64,000 nucleotides of DNA from an uncultured Psychroserpens sp. (GTDB taxonomy: Bacteria > Bacteroidota > Bacteroidia > Flavobacteriales > Flavobacteriaceae): positions 62,001-126,000 of the forward strand of contig NZ_CANMVN010000004.1 in NCBI RefSeq assembly GCF_947501425.1. Reading direction: 5' to 3'. Made by a program: the position numbers and the translations under genes. Under the pieces are notes generated by a model, which saw nothing but the letters and a program-made list of their open reading frames with translations, was not told the origin of the DNA and searched no databases. Shown in pieces: positions 33,768 through 42,696 of the stretch (positions are counted from its first letter, which is position 1; each line of letters starts with the position of its first letter).

Positions 33768-35171
33768 TTAGTCTTTTAATTGCTCTGTGTTCGAAATGGT
33801 GTCTGTACCATACTTATCAATCAAATAGATTAGTGCTGTCATAGAAGCTGCTCCGAGTTCTAACTCACGTTTATTAACATGCTCAAATGTATCATTAGAG
33901 GCGTGGTGATGATCAAAATAACGTTGAGAATCAGGACGTAAACCTGCTAAAACAATACTATCATCTTTTAAAGGACCAATATCTGCGCCACTATAACCTT
34001 TTTCAAAAAAGTGAATTAAATAGGGTTTAAAAAGTGGTCTCCAACTCTGTACTTTAGACAACATTAGATCACTACACTGAAAACTAAATCCTCTGGGAGT
34101 AAATCCTCCCGAATCACTTTCAAGAGCAAATACATGCTTCTCATTTTTAGATTTAGCTACCTCAGCGTATTTTCTTCCACCTCGCAAACCGTTCTCTTCA
34201 TTCATGAACAGTACAGCTCTAATTGTTCTTTTAGGACGAATTCCACTTTTCTTAAGTAGTCTTAACACATCCATAGATTGAACCACACCTGCGCCATCAT
34301 CATGAGATCCATCTCCGAGATCCCAGGAATCTAAATGTCCACCTACTACAATAATTTCATTTGGAAATTCACTACCAGTAATTTCACCAATTACATTATA
34401 AGATTGCACATCTTCAAGTTGCTTACAGTTTTGTCTAAAGAAGAAATTCAAATCTGGATTTAGAGATAACATTCCGCTTAACAGTTCTGCATCATTGGTA
34501 CTGATTGCTGCTGAAGGAATGCGTTTACTTACTGGCAGGTCACCATAACCCATACTTCCTGTATGCGGATAATCATCAAGTCTTAAGTTCAATGAACGGA
34601 CTATTGTGCCTACTGCTCCATACTTAGCAGCCTCAGCAGCTCCAGCATAACGCTCTACAGAACAACCTCCATAAGCTTCAAATGTATTAATAAGGTCTGC
34701 CTGCATTGGTCTATTGATAAATACTATTTTGCCCTTGATTTTTTCTTCTCCCAATGCCTCAAGATCTTTATAGGTTTTCACCTCAATTACTTTAGCTTTC
34801 ACACCACCATTAGGTGTGGCGACTGAGCCTCCTAAAGCGCAAATATTGACATTAGTAGTGACTCCTGGAGAAGTTTCAAAATAGGCAAATTCTGGTGCTC
34901 CTCTAACCCATCTTGGCACCATAACTGGTTGTAACCAAACTTTATCTAAACCAAGTTTTTCAAATTCCTCTTTGGTATACTTAACTGCTTTCTCTGCATT
35001 TAATGATCCTGATAATCGACCACCAATATTGTTAGACAAATGATCTAACCATTGATAAGACATCCCGTCAGTTAATGAATTGGAAAAAATAGTTTTTAGA
35101 TGTTCAGCATCAGATTGTGCCGAAATTTGACATACTACAAAAAGTGAAAGAATAGTCATTAATTGCCTCAT
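33768..35171 (-). CDS. Secreted M28 family metallopeptidase
   Basis: 467 aa zinc exopeptidase similar to carboxypeptidase Q. Signal peptide MRQLMTILSLFVVCQISAQ; an inserted PA-type domain (~120-240); catalytic core with the co-catalytic zinc ligands in GGHLDSWD, DDGAG, NEENG, ESDSGG and HHHASNDT. All expected metal-binding residues are visible. Likely periplasmic or exported dipeptidase used in peptide feeding. First gene of a two-gene unit with the DinB-like protein. Confidence 0.93.
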   Translation of the reverse strand: MRQLMTILSLFVVCQISAQSDAEHLKTIFSNSLTDGMSYQWLDHLSNNIGGRLSGSLNAEKAVKYTKEEFEKLGLDKVWLQPVMVPRWVRGAPEFAYFETSPGVTTNVNICALGGSVATPNGGVKAKVIEVKTYKDLEALGEEKIKGKIVFINRPMQADLINTFEAYGGCSVERYAGAAEAAKYGAVGTIVRSLNLRLDDYPHTGSMGYGDLPVSKRIPSAAISTNDAELLSGMLSLNPDLNFFFRQNCKQLEDVQSYNVIGEITGSEFPNEIIVVGGHLDSWDLGDGSHDDGAGVVQSMDVLRLLKKSGIRPKRTIRAVLFMNEENGLRGGRKYAEVAKSKNEKHVFALESDSGGFTPRGFSFQCSDLMLSKVQSWRPLFKPYLIHFFEKGYSGADIGPLKDDSIVLAGLRPDSQRYFDHHHASNDTFEHVNKRELELGAASMTALIYLIDKYGTDTISNTEQLKD

Positions 35172-35259
35172 GTGATGGTATTTTACATTGAAGCTTAAAT
35201 ATACTATTTAATGTACTGAAGATTTATAAATAAATCATAAAAATATCACATCTTAAGTT

Positions 35260-36351
35260 CTATTTGAGAAATTCTATAAGCTTTTCTCTTAACTGCCCAC
35301 CTCTTAAATCTCTGGCTATAATAATTCCTTGGTCATCAATAAGAATATTATCTGGAATTCCGCTGACATTGTAGATTAGGGCAGCTTCATTCTCATCTCC
35401 GAGTAGATCACTAACGTTAGTCCATGTTAATTCATCCTCTTTGATAGCTTTAATCCAATCGTCCTTATATTGATCTAAGGACACGCCTAAAATTTCAAAC
35501 CCCTTAGGTTTGAATTCATCATAAGTTTTGACAAGGCTCGGATTAGTAGCTCTGCATGGACCACACCATGAAGCCCAGAATTCTATTAGCGTTAGTTTTG
35601 ATTTTACTTCTGAAGCTTTTATTGTTTTCCCTTCTGGTGTAGTTTGTGAGAAATCGACAAACTTGTCACCAACTTTTAGATTTCTGCTTAAATCGATATA
35701 TCGTTTAATTGACAATACATCTTCATTTTCTTTTAAGGAATCTGATAATTTAGCGTAGAGCTCCTCAGCAATATCTTTTCCCCAGGTCGTTTTATAAATA
35801 TTGAAAATATCAGCACTTACTACAGAATTTGGAAATTCTTTGATAAATTCCTGATATGCTTTTGCCTCATTGGCTCTATTATCCTCGTACATTTTAAAGA
35901 CTGTTTTTCTGTAATCAAGAGACAAACTATCATTAAATAATATAGCATTCATACTATCTTGTGCCTTGGTAAACGGATCAATACGTTTATTTAACTCGCC
36001 ATAAAGATCCTGAATATCAGAACCTCTTACTTCAGCATCTCTAAATACTCCTGTTTCTCCACTAAAATCAATGTTGGTGTTTTCGAGCCAAAACGCTTTG
36101 ACATCTCTCGTGTCTTCAATAATCAAATATACTTTTTTGGGTACTTCAACCTGGCCATTGAAACTAAATGTTTCATTAATGATCAATGCAGAATCTATAG
36201 CTTTATTATTAACATTTAACTTAATATAAGTACTATCTGATATCCCTTTGGCTGTTCCATTGATGGTATAGCCAACAGGCTTTTTTTCCGAAGTACAGGA
36301 AAAGAGACAAAACGTTATTAATGTATAAATAACTACTAAGGGCTTACTCAT
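35260..36351 (-). CDS. TlpA-family thioredoxin-like lipoprotein with DUF4369
   Basis: ATG 36351 gives 363 aa with a lipoprotein signal (MSKPLVVIYTLITFCLFSC); the track-longer start adds nine residues before it and is less likely. N-terminal DUF4369-type beta domain (YTINGTAKGISDSTYIKL ... VEVPKKVYLIIED), a helical linker, and a C-terminal AhpC/TSA-type thioredoxin fold with WASWCGPC. Envelope disulfide reductase or thiol exchanger. Its start overlaps the end of ppk2 by 8 nt (ATGAGTAA), implying coupled translation. Last gene of the seven-gene operon. Confidence 0.9.
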   Translation of the reverse strand: MSKPLVVIYTLITFCLFSCTSEKKPVGYTINGTAKGISDSTYIKLNVNNKAIDSALIINETFSFNGQVEVPKKVYLIIEDTRDVKAFWLENTNIDFSGETGVFRDAEVRGSDIQDLYGELNKRIDPFTKAQDSMNAILFNDSLSLDYRKTVFKMYEDNRANEAKAYQEFIKEFPNSVVSADIFNIYKTTWGKDIAEELYAKLSDSLKENEDVLSIKRYIDLSRNLKVGDKFVDFSQTTPEGKTIKASEVKSKLTLIEFWASWCGPCRATNPSLVKTYDEFKPKGFEILGVSLDQYKDDWIKAIKEDELTWTNVSDLLGDENEAALIYNVSGIPDNILIDDQGIIIARDLRGGQLREKLIEFLK

Positions 36352-37222
36352 TTTCAAGTTCTTTAATGTATTGTCCAATATTATCTTTGATGTCGTCTTC
36401 CAGTTCAGGTTCTACAATATCCTTATACTGGATCAATGTGTCGTATAGAATTCGAGCCACAATATATCGTGCTGTTGGTTTATCATCAGCTGGAATAGTG
36501 TACCAAGGTGCATGATCTTTAGATGTTCTGTTAATAGCATCTTCATAGCATTCCTGATATTTGTCCCAAAGCTTGCGCTCTTTGAGATCTCCTGGAGAGA
36601 ATTTCCAGTGTTTTTCGGCTTTATGTAAGCGTCTTAAGAGTCGGTTCTTTTGTTCTTCTTTAGATAAGTGTAAAAAGAATTTAAATATGATGGTACCATT
36701 TTCAGCAATGTGTTTTTCAAAATCATTGATTTGATCAAAGCGTTTATCCCAAAAGGCCTCATTGACATCATCTAAATTATGAACATCAGGTAAATTCTCA
36801 CCTAAAATATAATTTGGATGCACTCTGGTAACCAATACATTTTCATAATGTGTTCTATTAAATATACCAAATTTACCACGAGCGGGAAGTGCGATATAAT
36901 GTCTCCATAAATAATCATGATTTAGTTCCAATTCGGTAGGCACCTTGAAACTGTGCACTACAATTCCTCTAGTGTTAAAATCTTTGAACACCTCTCTAAT
37001 CATACTATCCTTACCAGCAGTATCCATACCTTGGATACAAACCAAAATAGCATATTTTCCATGAGCATAGATGGTATTTTGAAAGTCCCCAAGCTTTTCA
37101 CGTACTTCTTCCAACTCCTTTTCAATGTCCTTTTTTTTGGCATTCAAGTCGAAAGTAGTACTTGTGTTTTTTAACTGAATGGTCTCAGTAACTTTGAATT
37201 GGTTTACATTGATATTCTTCAT
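36344..37222 (-). CDS. Polyphosphate kinase 2 family protein
   Basis: 292 aa PPK2-type kinase, which makes nucleoside di- or triphosphates from polyphosphate. Walker A CIQGMDTAGKDSMIREVF, the PPK2 signature GIVVHSFKVPT, lid region GIFNRTHYENVLVTRVHP, and RLLRRLHKAEKHWKFSPGD. Single-domain length suits the class that phosphorylates AMP and/or ADP; which one cannot be told from sequence alone. Overlaps the next gene by 8 nt and follows the sigma-54 regulator by 6 nt. Confidence 0.92.
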   Translation of the reverse strand: MKNINVNQFKVTETIQLKNTSTTFDLNAKKKDIEKELEEVREKLGDFQNTIYAHGKYAILVCIQGMDTAGKDSMIREVFKDFNTRGIVVHSFKVPTELELNHDYLWRHYIALPARGKFGIFNRTHYENVLVTRVHPNYILGENLPDVHNLDDVNEAFWDKRFDQINDFEKHIAENGTIIFKFFLHLSKEEQKNRLLRRLHKAEKHWKFSPGDLKERKLWDKYQECYEDAINRTSKDHAPWYTIPADDKPTARYIVARILYDTLIQYKDIVEPELEDDIKDNIGQYIKELENE

Positions 37223-37228
37223 AAGATA

Positions 37229-38392
37229 TTATTTTGATGCAAATAGCTTAACGTCATTTTCACTGACTTCCTTTCCGCCTAATATAATTAAACGTTCTAC
37301 AACATTTCGAAGTTCACGAATATTTCCTGTCCAATCATATTCCTGTAACAATTTGACAGCCTTATTTGAGAATTCTTTTTTAGCATTTCCTTGCTCTTCA
37401 GCAATTTTGGATGCAAAATGGTTGATCAATAAAGGAATATCCTCACGGCGATCATTCAATGCAGGAACTTTGATTAGAATCACAGCTAATCTATGGTAGA
37501 GATCTTCTCTAAATCTACCTTCCTCGATTTCCTTTTTTAAGTCTTTATTAGTTGCAGCAACCACCCGAACATCAACTTTGATATCTTTATCATTACCAAC
37601 ACGTTGAATTTTATTCTCCTGTAAAGCACGTAACACCTTGGCCTGTGCAGACAAGCTCATATCTCCAATTTCATCCAGAAAAATTGTTCCGCCATTAGCT
37701 GCTTCAAATTTTCCTGCTCTATCTTTAACAGCACTTGTAAAGGCACCCTTTACATGACCAAATAGTTCACTTTCGATTAACTCGGCAGGAATAGCAGCAC
37801 AATTCACCTCTATTAATGGTCCTTTAGAGCGTTGGCTTTTTTGATGTAACCAATGAGCAACAAGCTCTTTACCTGTTCCATTAGGACCTGTAATTAATAC
37901 TCTGGCATCGGTTGCAGATACTTTTTCAATCATATCCTTAATATGAGAGATGGCATCACTTTCACCTATCATTTCGTACTTTTTACTGACCTTCTTTTTG
38001 AGCATTTTGTTTTCTACAACAAGCTCTTTTCTATCTAGAGCGATACGAACTGTATTAAGTAGTCTATTCAAATCTGGCGGTTTAGAAATATAATCAAAAG
38101 CGCCTAGACGCATTGTATTAACTGCAGTATCAAGGTCTCCATGCCCTGAGATCATGACCATAGGGGTTTCAGGTTTGATCTTTTTAACGGCTTCAAGTAC
38201 TTCTACGCCATCCATTTTAGGCATTTTTATATCACAGAGTACCAAATCAAAATCTTCCTTTTTTATTTTTTCAATTCCAACCAATCCATCTTCAGCTTCA
38301 TCAACTTGGTAAGTATCACTTTCCTCAGAAAGTATTTTAACCAATACTCTTCGAATTGCTGCTTCATCTTCTATTACTAAAATCTTTGCCAT
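37229..38392 (-). CDS. Sigma-54-dependent response regulator lacking HTH
   Basis: 387 aa. Receiver domain 1-120 with phospho-acceptor D54 (LCDIKMPKMDG); AAA+ domain ~140-375 with Walker A GPNGTGKE (169-176), the sigma-54-contacting loop GAFTSA (216-221) instead of GAFTGA, Walker B GTIFLDEIGD, and arginine-finger region LYHRL. After NIRELRNVVERLI only ~20 residues follow, so the usual Fis-type HTH is missing. It could act from solution. No histidine kinase is in this operon. Gap of 2 nt from the gene before and 6 nt to ppk2. Confidence 0.93.
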   Translation of the reverse strand: MAKILVIEDEAAIRRVLVKILSEESDTYQVDEAEDGLVGIEKIKKEDFDLVLCDIKMPKMDGVEVLEAVKKIKPETPMVMISGHGDLDTAVNTMRLGAFDYISKPPDLNRLLNTVRIALDRKELVVENKMLKKKVSKKYEMIGESDAISHIKDMIEKVSATDARVLITGPNGTGKELVAHWLHQKSQRSKGPLIEVNCAAIPAELIESELFGHVKGAFTSAVKDRAGKFEAANGGTIFLDEIGDMSLSAQAKVLRALQENKIQRVGNDKDIKVDVRVVAATNKDLKKEIEEGRFREDLYHRLAVILIKVPALNDRREDIPLLINHFASKIAEEQGNAKKEFSNKAVKLLQEYDWTGNIRELRNVVERLIILGGKEVSENDVKLFASK

Positions 38393-38394
38393 AT

Positions 38395-39279
38395 TTATAT
38401 TTTAAATTTTATTCCTGTTCGCAAATAAAATGCATTAATATCGTCTAATTTAAAAACTTCATCGCGATTATCATTACGAAGTACATTATTTAACCGAAAT
38501 GTATATCCTGCGTAGGCATAAGCTACTAAATGTTTTGTAAAGCAATATTCATACCCAAGTCCGCCAACAGCTACAGATAAAGAAATATTATCCACCTGTT
38601 TTCCGTTAATTAACTGAGGACGTTGCAAATGTGCAAAATATCCATCTAAGCCAACAAAGGTTTGCAACATACTACTTTCAGAAAAAAAGTATTTTACGTT
38701 TGATTTTGGAACACCTGCAGAAAATGACCAGTTGTCATTTACGCGTCTGTAGTAGCTTACAAATGGAAGCGGAAAAGGAATCCCAGCCGTTGTATTATAA
38801 GTTAGCCCCAAGATTAAACGGTATGGTTTCTTTAAATTGTCATCTTTAGTTCTGTCGTTTATAGCATAAATTCCTCCATTGATAAAGAAATCATCAGACG
38901 TTAATTTTTCAGTAAGCGTGGATGCAATTCGAGGATTAAATTTAGCACCTAACCTCCAGTTATCGCTTGTTTTAAATGTGTATGCAATATTAAGATCAAT
39001 AACATTAATGGTTTCTAACAGCGTATTATCGAAAGGGTAATCATCTTCTAAATTAAGTATAATACGGTTATACTCTGCACCAATAACGAGATAACAATCT
39101 TCACTGGTTTCAATAGGGTAATTTACTAATGCTCTGATACGCGTGTATTGATCTTCAGAATTACTTTTTGGTATGAATGAGTATTCTAATCGTGCTAAGT
39201 CTGTGAGTTGTGCAAAAATGGTTTGAGAAATCAGGCAGCAAACCATAACACATAAAACTTTACACGATGTATTGATCAT
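38395..39279 (-). CDS. DUF6268-like outer-membrane beta-barrel protein
   Basis: 294 aa, signal peptide MINTSCKVLCVMVCCLISQTIFA. The mature part alternates amphipathic beta strands ending in aromatic residues (YSFIPKSNSEDQYTRIRALVNYPI, NWSFSAGVPKSNVKYFF, YGYAYAGYTF-like strand) and finishes with the outer-membrane signature LRTGIKFKI. It matches what I know of the DUF6268 barrel family in Flavobacteriaceae. Function unknown; expressed with a mechanosensitive channel and a stress-type regulator. Confidence 0.75.
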   Translation of the reverse strand: MINTSCKVLCVMVCCLISQTIFAQLTDLARLEYSFIPKSNSEDQYTRIRALVNYPIETSEDCYLVIGAEYNRIILNLEDDYPFDNTLLETINVIDLNIAYTFKTSDNWRLGAKFNPRIASTLTEKLTSDDFFINGGIYAINDRTKDDNLKKPYRLILGLTYNTTAGIPFPLPFVSYYRRVNDNWSFSAGVPKSNVKYFFSESSMLQTFVGLDGYFAHLQRPQLINGKQVDNISLSVAVGGLGYEYCFTKHLVAYAYAGYTFRLNNVLRNDNRDEVFKLDDINAFYLRTGIKFKI

Positions 39280-39295
39280 AAATAGTTAATTAAAA

Positions 39296-40177
39296 TTACT
39301 GGTTGTTACTAATGATATGAATATCTCTTTGAGGGAACGGAATAGTCACGTTATGCTCTCTGAAGAGTTTATCAATTTCAAAACGTATATCACTCTTAGG
39401 AAATTGTGCTTTAAAACTATCAGCTAGAGTAAATACCAATTTAAAATTCAGTGAACTGTCTCCAAAGTTTGTAAAAATGACAGAAGGTTCAGGTTCACTT
39501 ATCACATCTGGATGTGTACTGGCAGCTTGTAGTAATAATCGCTTAACCAATTGCACATCACTTCCGTAAGCTACGCCTACTTCTACGCTTTCTCTTGTCA
39601 ATGACCCATTTTGGGTCCAATTATATAAGCTATTGGTTAAGTATAAGTGGTTAGGGATAACCAATACTTTATTATCAATAGTAACAGCACGAGTTGTTCG
39701 AAGTTTAATTTCTTCAACACGTCCAACCTTACCTTCAATTTCGATAATATCACCTACATGAACAGACTGATCAATTAAAATAAAAACTCCGGATATAATA
39801 TCTTGAAATAAGGTTTGCAATGCTAAACCAACACCAATTAATAAGGCTGCAGATGCTGCAAAAACTGCTGTAACATTTACACCAACAGAGTGTAGCGTGA
39901 TTAATAAAATAACGATATATATAAGCCACCTAAAGTAACCGTAAACAACATTGAATTTACTTTTATCTTCTTCAGGCAATTTTTTTGTAATCACTCTCAG
40001 TGCTAATCTCAGCACTAAGGTTGTTATGAAAATAACGGTAATTACAACCAGTAGATCCAAAATTGAAATACTAATATCTTTACCGAAATCGACATGCAAA
40101 CTGAGAAAATCTCTTGTCTTTTCCCAAGCTGAGCTTTCTGTAATTGTTTCTTCTATTTTAGATAAATCTTGAATCAT
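39296..40177 (-). CDS. MscS-family mechanosensitive ion channel
   Basis: 293 aa. Two to three N-terminal TM helices (LLVVITVIFITTLVLRLALRV, YFRWLIYIVILLITLHSVGV), the pore-lining helix TM3 VFAASAALLIGVGLALQTLFQ rich in Ala/Gly, then the cytoplasmic beta domain (GDIIEIEGKVGRVEEIKLRTTRAVT, IPNHLYLTNSLYNW) and alpha/beta tail. Opens under membrane tension to release solutes in osmotic downshock. Short MscS type. 3 nt after the ABC permease and 16 nt before the barrel gene. Confidence 0.95.
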   Translation of the reverse strand: MIQDLSKIEETITESSAWEKTRDFLSLHVDFGKDISISILDLLVVITVIFITTLVLRLALRVITKKLPEEDKSKFNVVYGYFRWLIYIVILLITLHSVGVNVTAVFAASAALLIGVGLALQTLFQDIISGVFILIDQSVHVGDIIEIEGKVGRVEEIKLRTTRAVTIDNKVLVIPNHLYLTNSLYNWTQNGSLTRESVEVGVAYGSDVQLVKRLLLQAASTHPDVISEPEPSVIFTNFGDSSLNFKLVFTLADSFKAQFPKSDIRFEIDKLFREHNVTIPFPQRDIHIISNNQ

Positions 40178-40180
40178 TAT

Positions 40181-41494
40181 TTAGTACTTGATCCATTTAT
40201 AAAGTTCTTTATAGCTTGGTTTTTTTCCGTACATTAAAATACCAACTCTGTAAATCTTCGCTGCGAACCAAACTGTTAATACAAAGGTGGTTGCTAAAAT
40301 TACAAAAGATAATACTTGTTGCCAGATAGGCACTCCAAACGGTATTCGCATAAGCATAACTACTGGTGAAGTAAAAGGTATGAATGAGAATACTGTGGAT
40401 ACAGTTCCGTGAGGATCTTCAATAACTGTAAAAATCCCGACATATACTGCTAAAACTAATGGCATAATAATAGGAAGCATAAACTGTTGTGTATCTGTCT
40501 CATTGTCCACAGCAGCACCAACTGCTGCGTAAAGAGAGCTATATAACAAATAACCACCAATAAAGAAAAACATAAATGCAACGACCAGATTGGCTAATGG
40601 TAAATTGAAAAACGATTGGATGGCCCCTTGTACTTCGTTGGCTATTTCAGGATTTTGCATCGCCTGATCTAACATTTCTTGCTGTGGCGTTTGCATTTCG
40701 GCTATATTTACTCCGAAGATGGTTGAAAGGACAAAAATCAAAATACTTCCGAGAATAACCCAAATTGCAAATTGTGTGATTCCCGCAAGAGACGTTCCTA
40801 TTATTTTACCTAACATAAGCTGAATAGGCTTAACCGAAGAAATTATGATCTCGATAATCCTACTGGTCTTTTCTTCGATGACACTTCGCATGATCATATT
40901 TCCGTAGATGATGATAAACATAAATAACAGATATCCAGCTGCTCCACCAAAGGCTAACTTCAAATAACTATCAATTTTTGAGGTTTTTTCTCCGGTAAAT
41001 GTTTCTTGAGCGATAGTAATATTTGTTTTAGAAGCCTTAATTTTTTCAATATCAACTCCATTATTCTGAAGTTTAGAATCTGTAAGCTTTTTTTCAATCT
41101 TCTGTTCTAAACTAGACATGATTGAGAGTGAAGGTGATTCATCTGAATAAAACTTTACAGCAGTAATCATATCCTGATCATCAAGAGCGTTTTGAATATG
41201 CAAAAGTCCATATTCCTCTTTAGCTTTTACTAATTCTTTGGCTGTTTCAAGGCTTGTATTGGTTAGTACGTTATATTTTGTATGTTCAGTATCGACAAAA
41301 ACATCAGCCATTATTCCTGTTTCATCCAATACCGAAATGTGACGTTCTTTGTCGTTATTCAACTGTGATAAATAAGCCACAACCGCTATGAGTGCTACCA
41401 TGATCAACGGACTTACAAATGTCATAATTATGAACGATTTGTTTTTAATCTTAGTGAGATACTCTCGCTTTATGATAAGAGGTAAATGGTTCAT
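40181..41494 (-). CDS. ABC-2 type transporter permease (NatB-like)
   Basis: 437 aa. First TM helix (IIMTFVSPLIMVALIAVVAYL), a large extracytoplasmic domain (~45-170), then five TM helices (GGAAGYLLFMFIIIYGNMIM, ITQFAIWVILGSILIFVLSTIFG, LVVAFMFFFIGGYLLYSSLYAA, IIMPLVLAVYVGIFTVI, VLSFVILATTFVLTVWFAA). The VIEEKTSRIIEIIISSV segment is diagnostic of the NatB/Ybh family, which exports ions or drugs. Pairs with the ATPase 1 nt upstream. Confidence 0.93.
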   Translation of the reverse strand: MNHLPLIIKREYLTKIKNKSFIIMTFVSPLIMVALIAVVAYLSQLNNDKERHISVLDETGIMADVFVDTEHTKYNVLTNTSLETAKELVKAKEEYGLLHIQNALDDQDMITAVKFYSDESPSLSIMSSLEQKIEKKLTDSKLQNNGVDIEKIKASKTNITIAQETFTGEKTSKIDSYLKLAFGGAAGYLLFMFIIIYGNMIMRSVIEEKTSRIIEIIISSVKPIQLMLGKIIGTSLAGITQFAIWVILGSILIFVLSTIFGVNIAEMQTPQQEMLDQAMQNPEIANEVQGAIQSFFNLPLANLVVAFMFFFIGGYLLYSSLYAAVGAAVDNETDTQQFMLPIIMPLVLAVYVGIFTVIEDPHGTVSTVFSFIPFTSPVVMLMRIPFGVPIWQQVLSFVILATTFVLTVWFAAKIYRVGILMYGKKPSYKELYKWIKY

Positions 41495-41495
41495 A

Positions 41496-42422
41496 TTAAT
41501 TATTTTTTACGGTTTGAATAAAGATATCATTAGCACTTGGAATCACTTCTACAAAATGATGCACCTCTGCTTTTGACATTAAAAATTTCAGCAGATCATT
41601 TGAATTGCCTTGACCATTCAGCTTGATATTGAGCTTCACATCATCATTAAGGTTTTTAAACGTTGCAGGCAACACCTCAAATTGCTCCTTTATGGCTTGA
41701 GTTACAGTATCAACAGCATCGGTTTGTAAGCCCACTTCAAAAGTATTCGTTCTGTATTGACGCTTGATATCTGTCAATTTTCCGTCTAATACTTTATTTG
41801 ACTTATGAATAAGGGCTATATGGTCACATAATTCTTCAACAGATTCCATGCGGTGTGTAGAAAAAATAACTGTAGCGCCTTCATCTCTTAGCTGTAGGAT
41901 TTCATCTTTAATCAAATTGGCATTTATAGGATCAAATCCTGAGAATGGCTCATCAAAAATCAATAGCTTTGGTTGATGTAAAACGGTAACGATAAACTGA
42001 ATTTTTTGAGCTTGGCCTTTACTGAGTTCCTGAATTTTTTTATTCCACCAATCTCCGATCTCTAATTTATCGAACCAATATTTTAATCGTTTTTTTGCTT
42101 CAGGTTTTGTTAAACCCTTGAGTTGAGCCAAATATAAAGCCTGCTCTCCAACTTTCATCGACTTGTAAAGTCCGCGTTCTTCAGGAAGATAACCTATGTT
42201 TTGAATGTGTTCAGGTTTGAGAGGCTCACCATCTAATTGTACAAAACCAGTATCTGGCATTGTGATTTGATTAATAATTCTAATGAGTGTCGTCTTTCCT
42301 GCTCCATTAGGACCAAGCAGACCAAAAATACTTCCTTTAGGCACAGAAATAGAGACGTCATTTAAGGCTCTAAATGTTCCAAAGTTTTTTGATACTGAAT
42401 CTGCTACTAATAGGTTATTCAT
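41496..42422 (-). CDS. ABC transporter ATP-binding protein (NatA-like)
   Basis: 308 aa. Walker A GLLGPNGAGKTTLIRI, Q-loop, LSKGQAQKIQFIVTVLHQP signature, Walker B LLIFDEPFSGFDPIN, H-loop STHRMESV, plus a ~80-residue C-terminal extension common in this exporter type. Supplies energy to the adjacent permease. First gene of the seven-gene operon; no clear -7 box was found upstream. Confidence 0.95.
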   Translation of the reverse strand: MNNLLVADSVSKNFGTFRALNDVSISVPKGSIFGLLGPNGAGKTTLIRIINQITMPDTGFVQLDGEPLKPEHIQNIGYLPEERGLYKSMKVGEQALYLAQLKGLTKPEAKKRLKYWFDKLEIGDWWNKKIQELSKGQAQKIQFIVTVLHQPKLLIFDEPFSGFDPINANLIKDEILQLRDEGATVIFSTHRMESVEELCDHIALIHKSNKVLDGKLTDIKRQYRTNTFEVGLQTDAVDTVTQAIKEQFEVLPATFKNLNDDVKLNIKLNGQGNSNDLLKFLMSKAEVHHFVEVIPSANDIFIQTVKNN

Positions 42423-42570
42423 ATATAGAATTTGATTGGTTCAATTAATAAATGTAAAGATAAAAATGTAAACCATCTAAATCGTGCTTATCTTACTAAA
42501 TTATTAATGTTTTAAACTATTATTCAATAAATAAACTAAATTTACCACAACGAATATTAACAAATTAAAT

Positions 42571-42609
42571 AAAAAACAAAACCCACCCTTAATGTTAATT
42601 AAGGATGGG
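42571..42609 (-). terminator. grpE-dnaJ terminator
   Basis: On the minus strand an 11-bp stem with one G-U pair (42582-42592 with 42599-42609, loop 6 nt) is followed by T/G-rich sequence (complement of 42571-42581). On the plus strand the G-U becomes A-C, so the minus direction is favoured. It lies 88 nt after dnaJ and before the ABC operon. Confidence 0.75.
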
Positions 42610-42696
42610 AAAAAATTGCTATGAAAAAGAAAAATTACCACTAATAGAAATTAGTGATAATTCAAATATAGTGTTTTTTCTTAAATAAGAGGATTG

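Noticed and set aside
36953-37499. Plus-strand ORFs opposite ppk2 and the sigma-54 regulator
   Set aside because: Shadows of two complete enzymes and no promoter.
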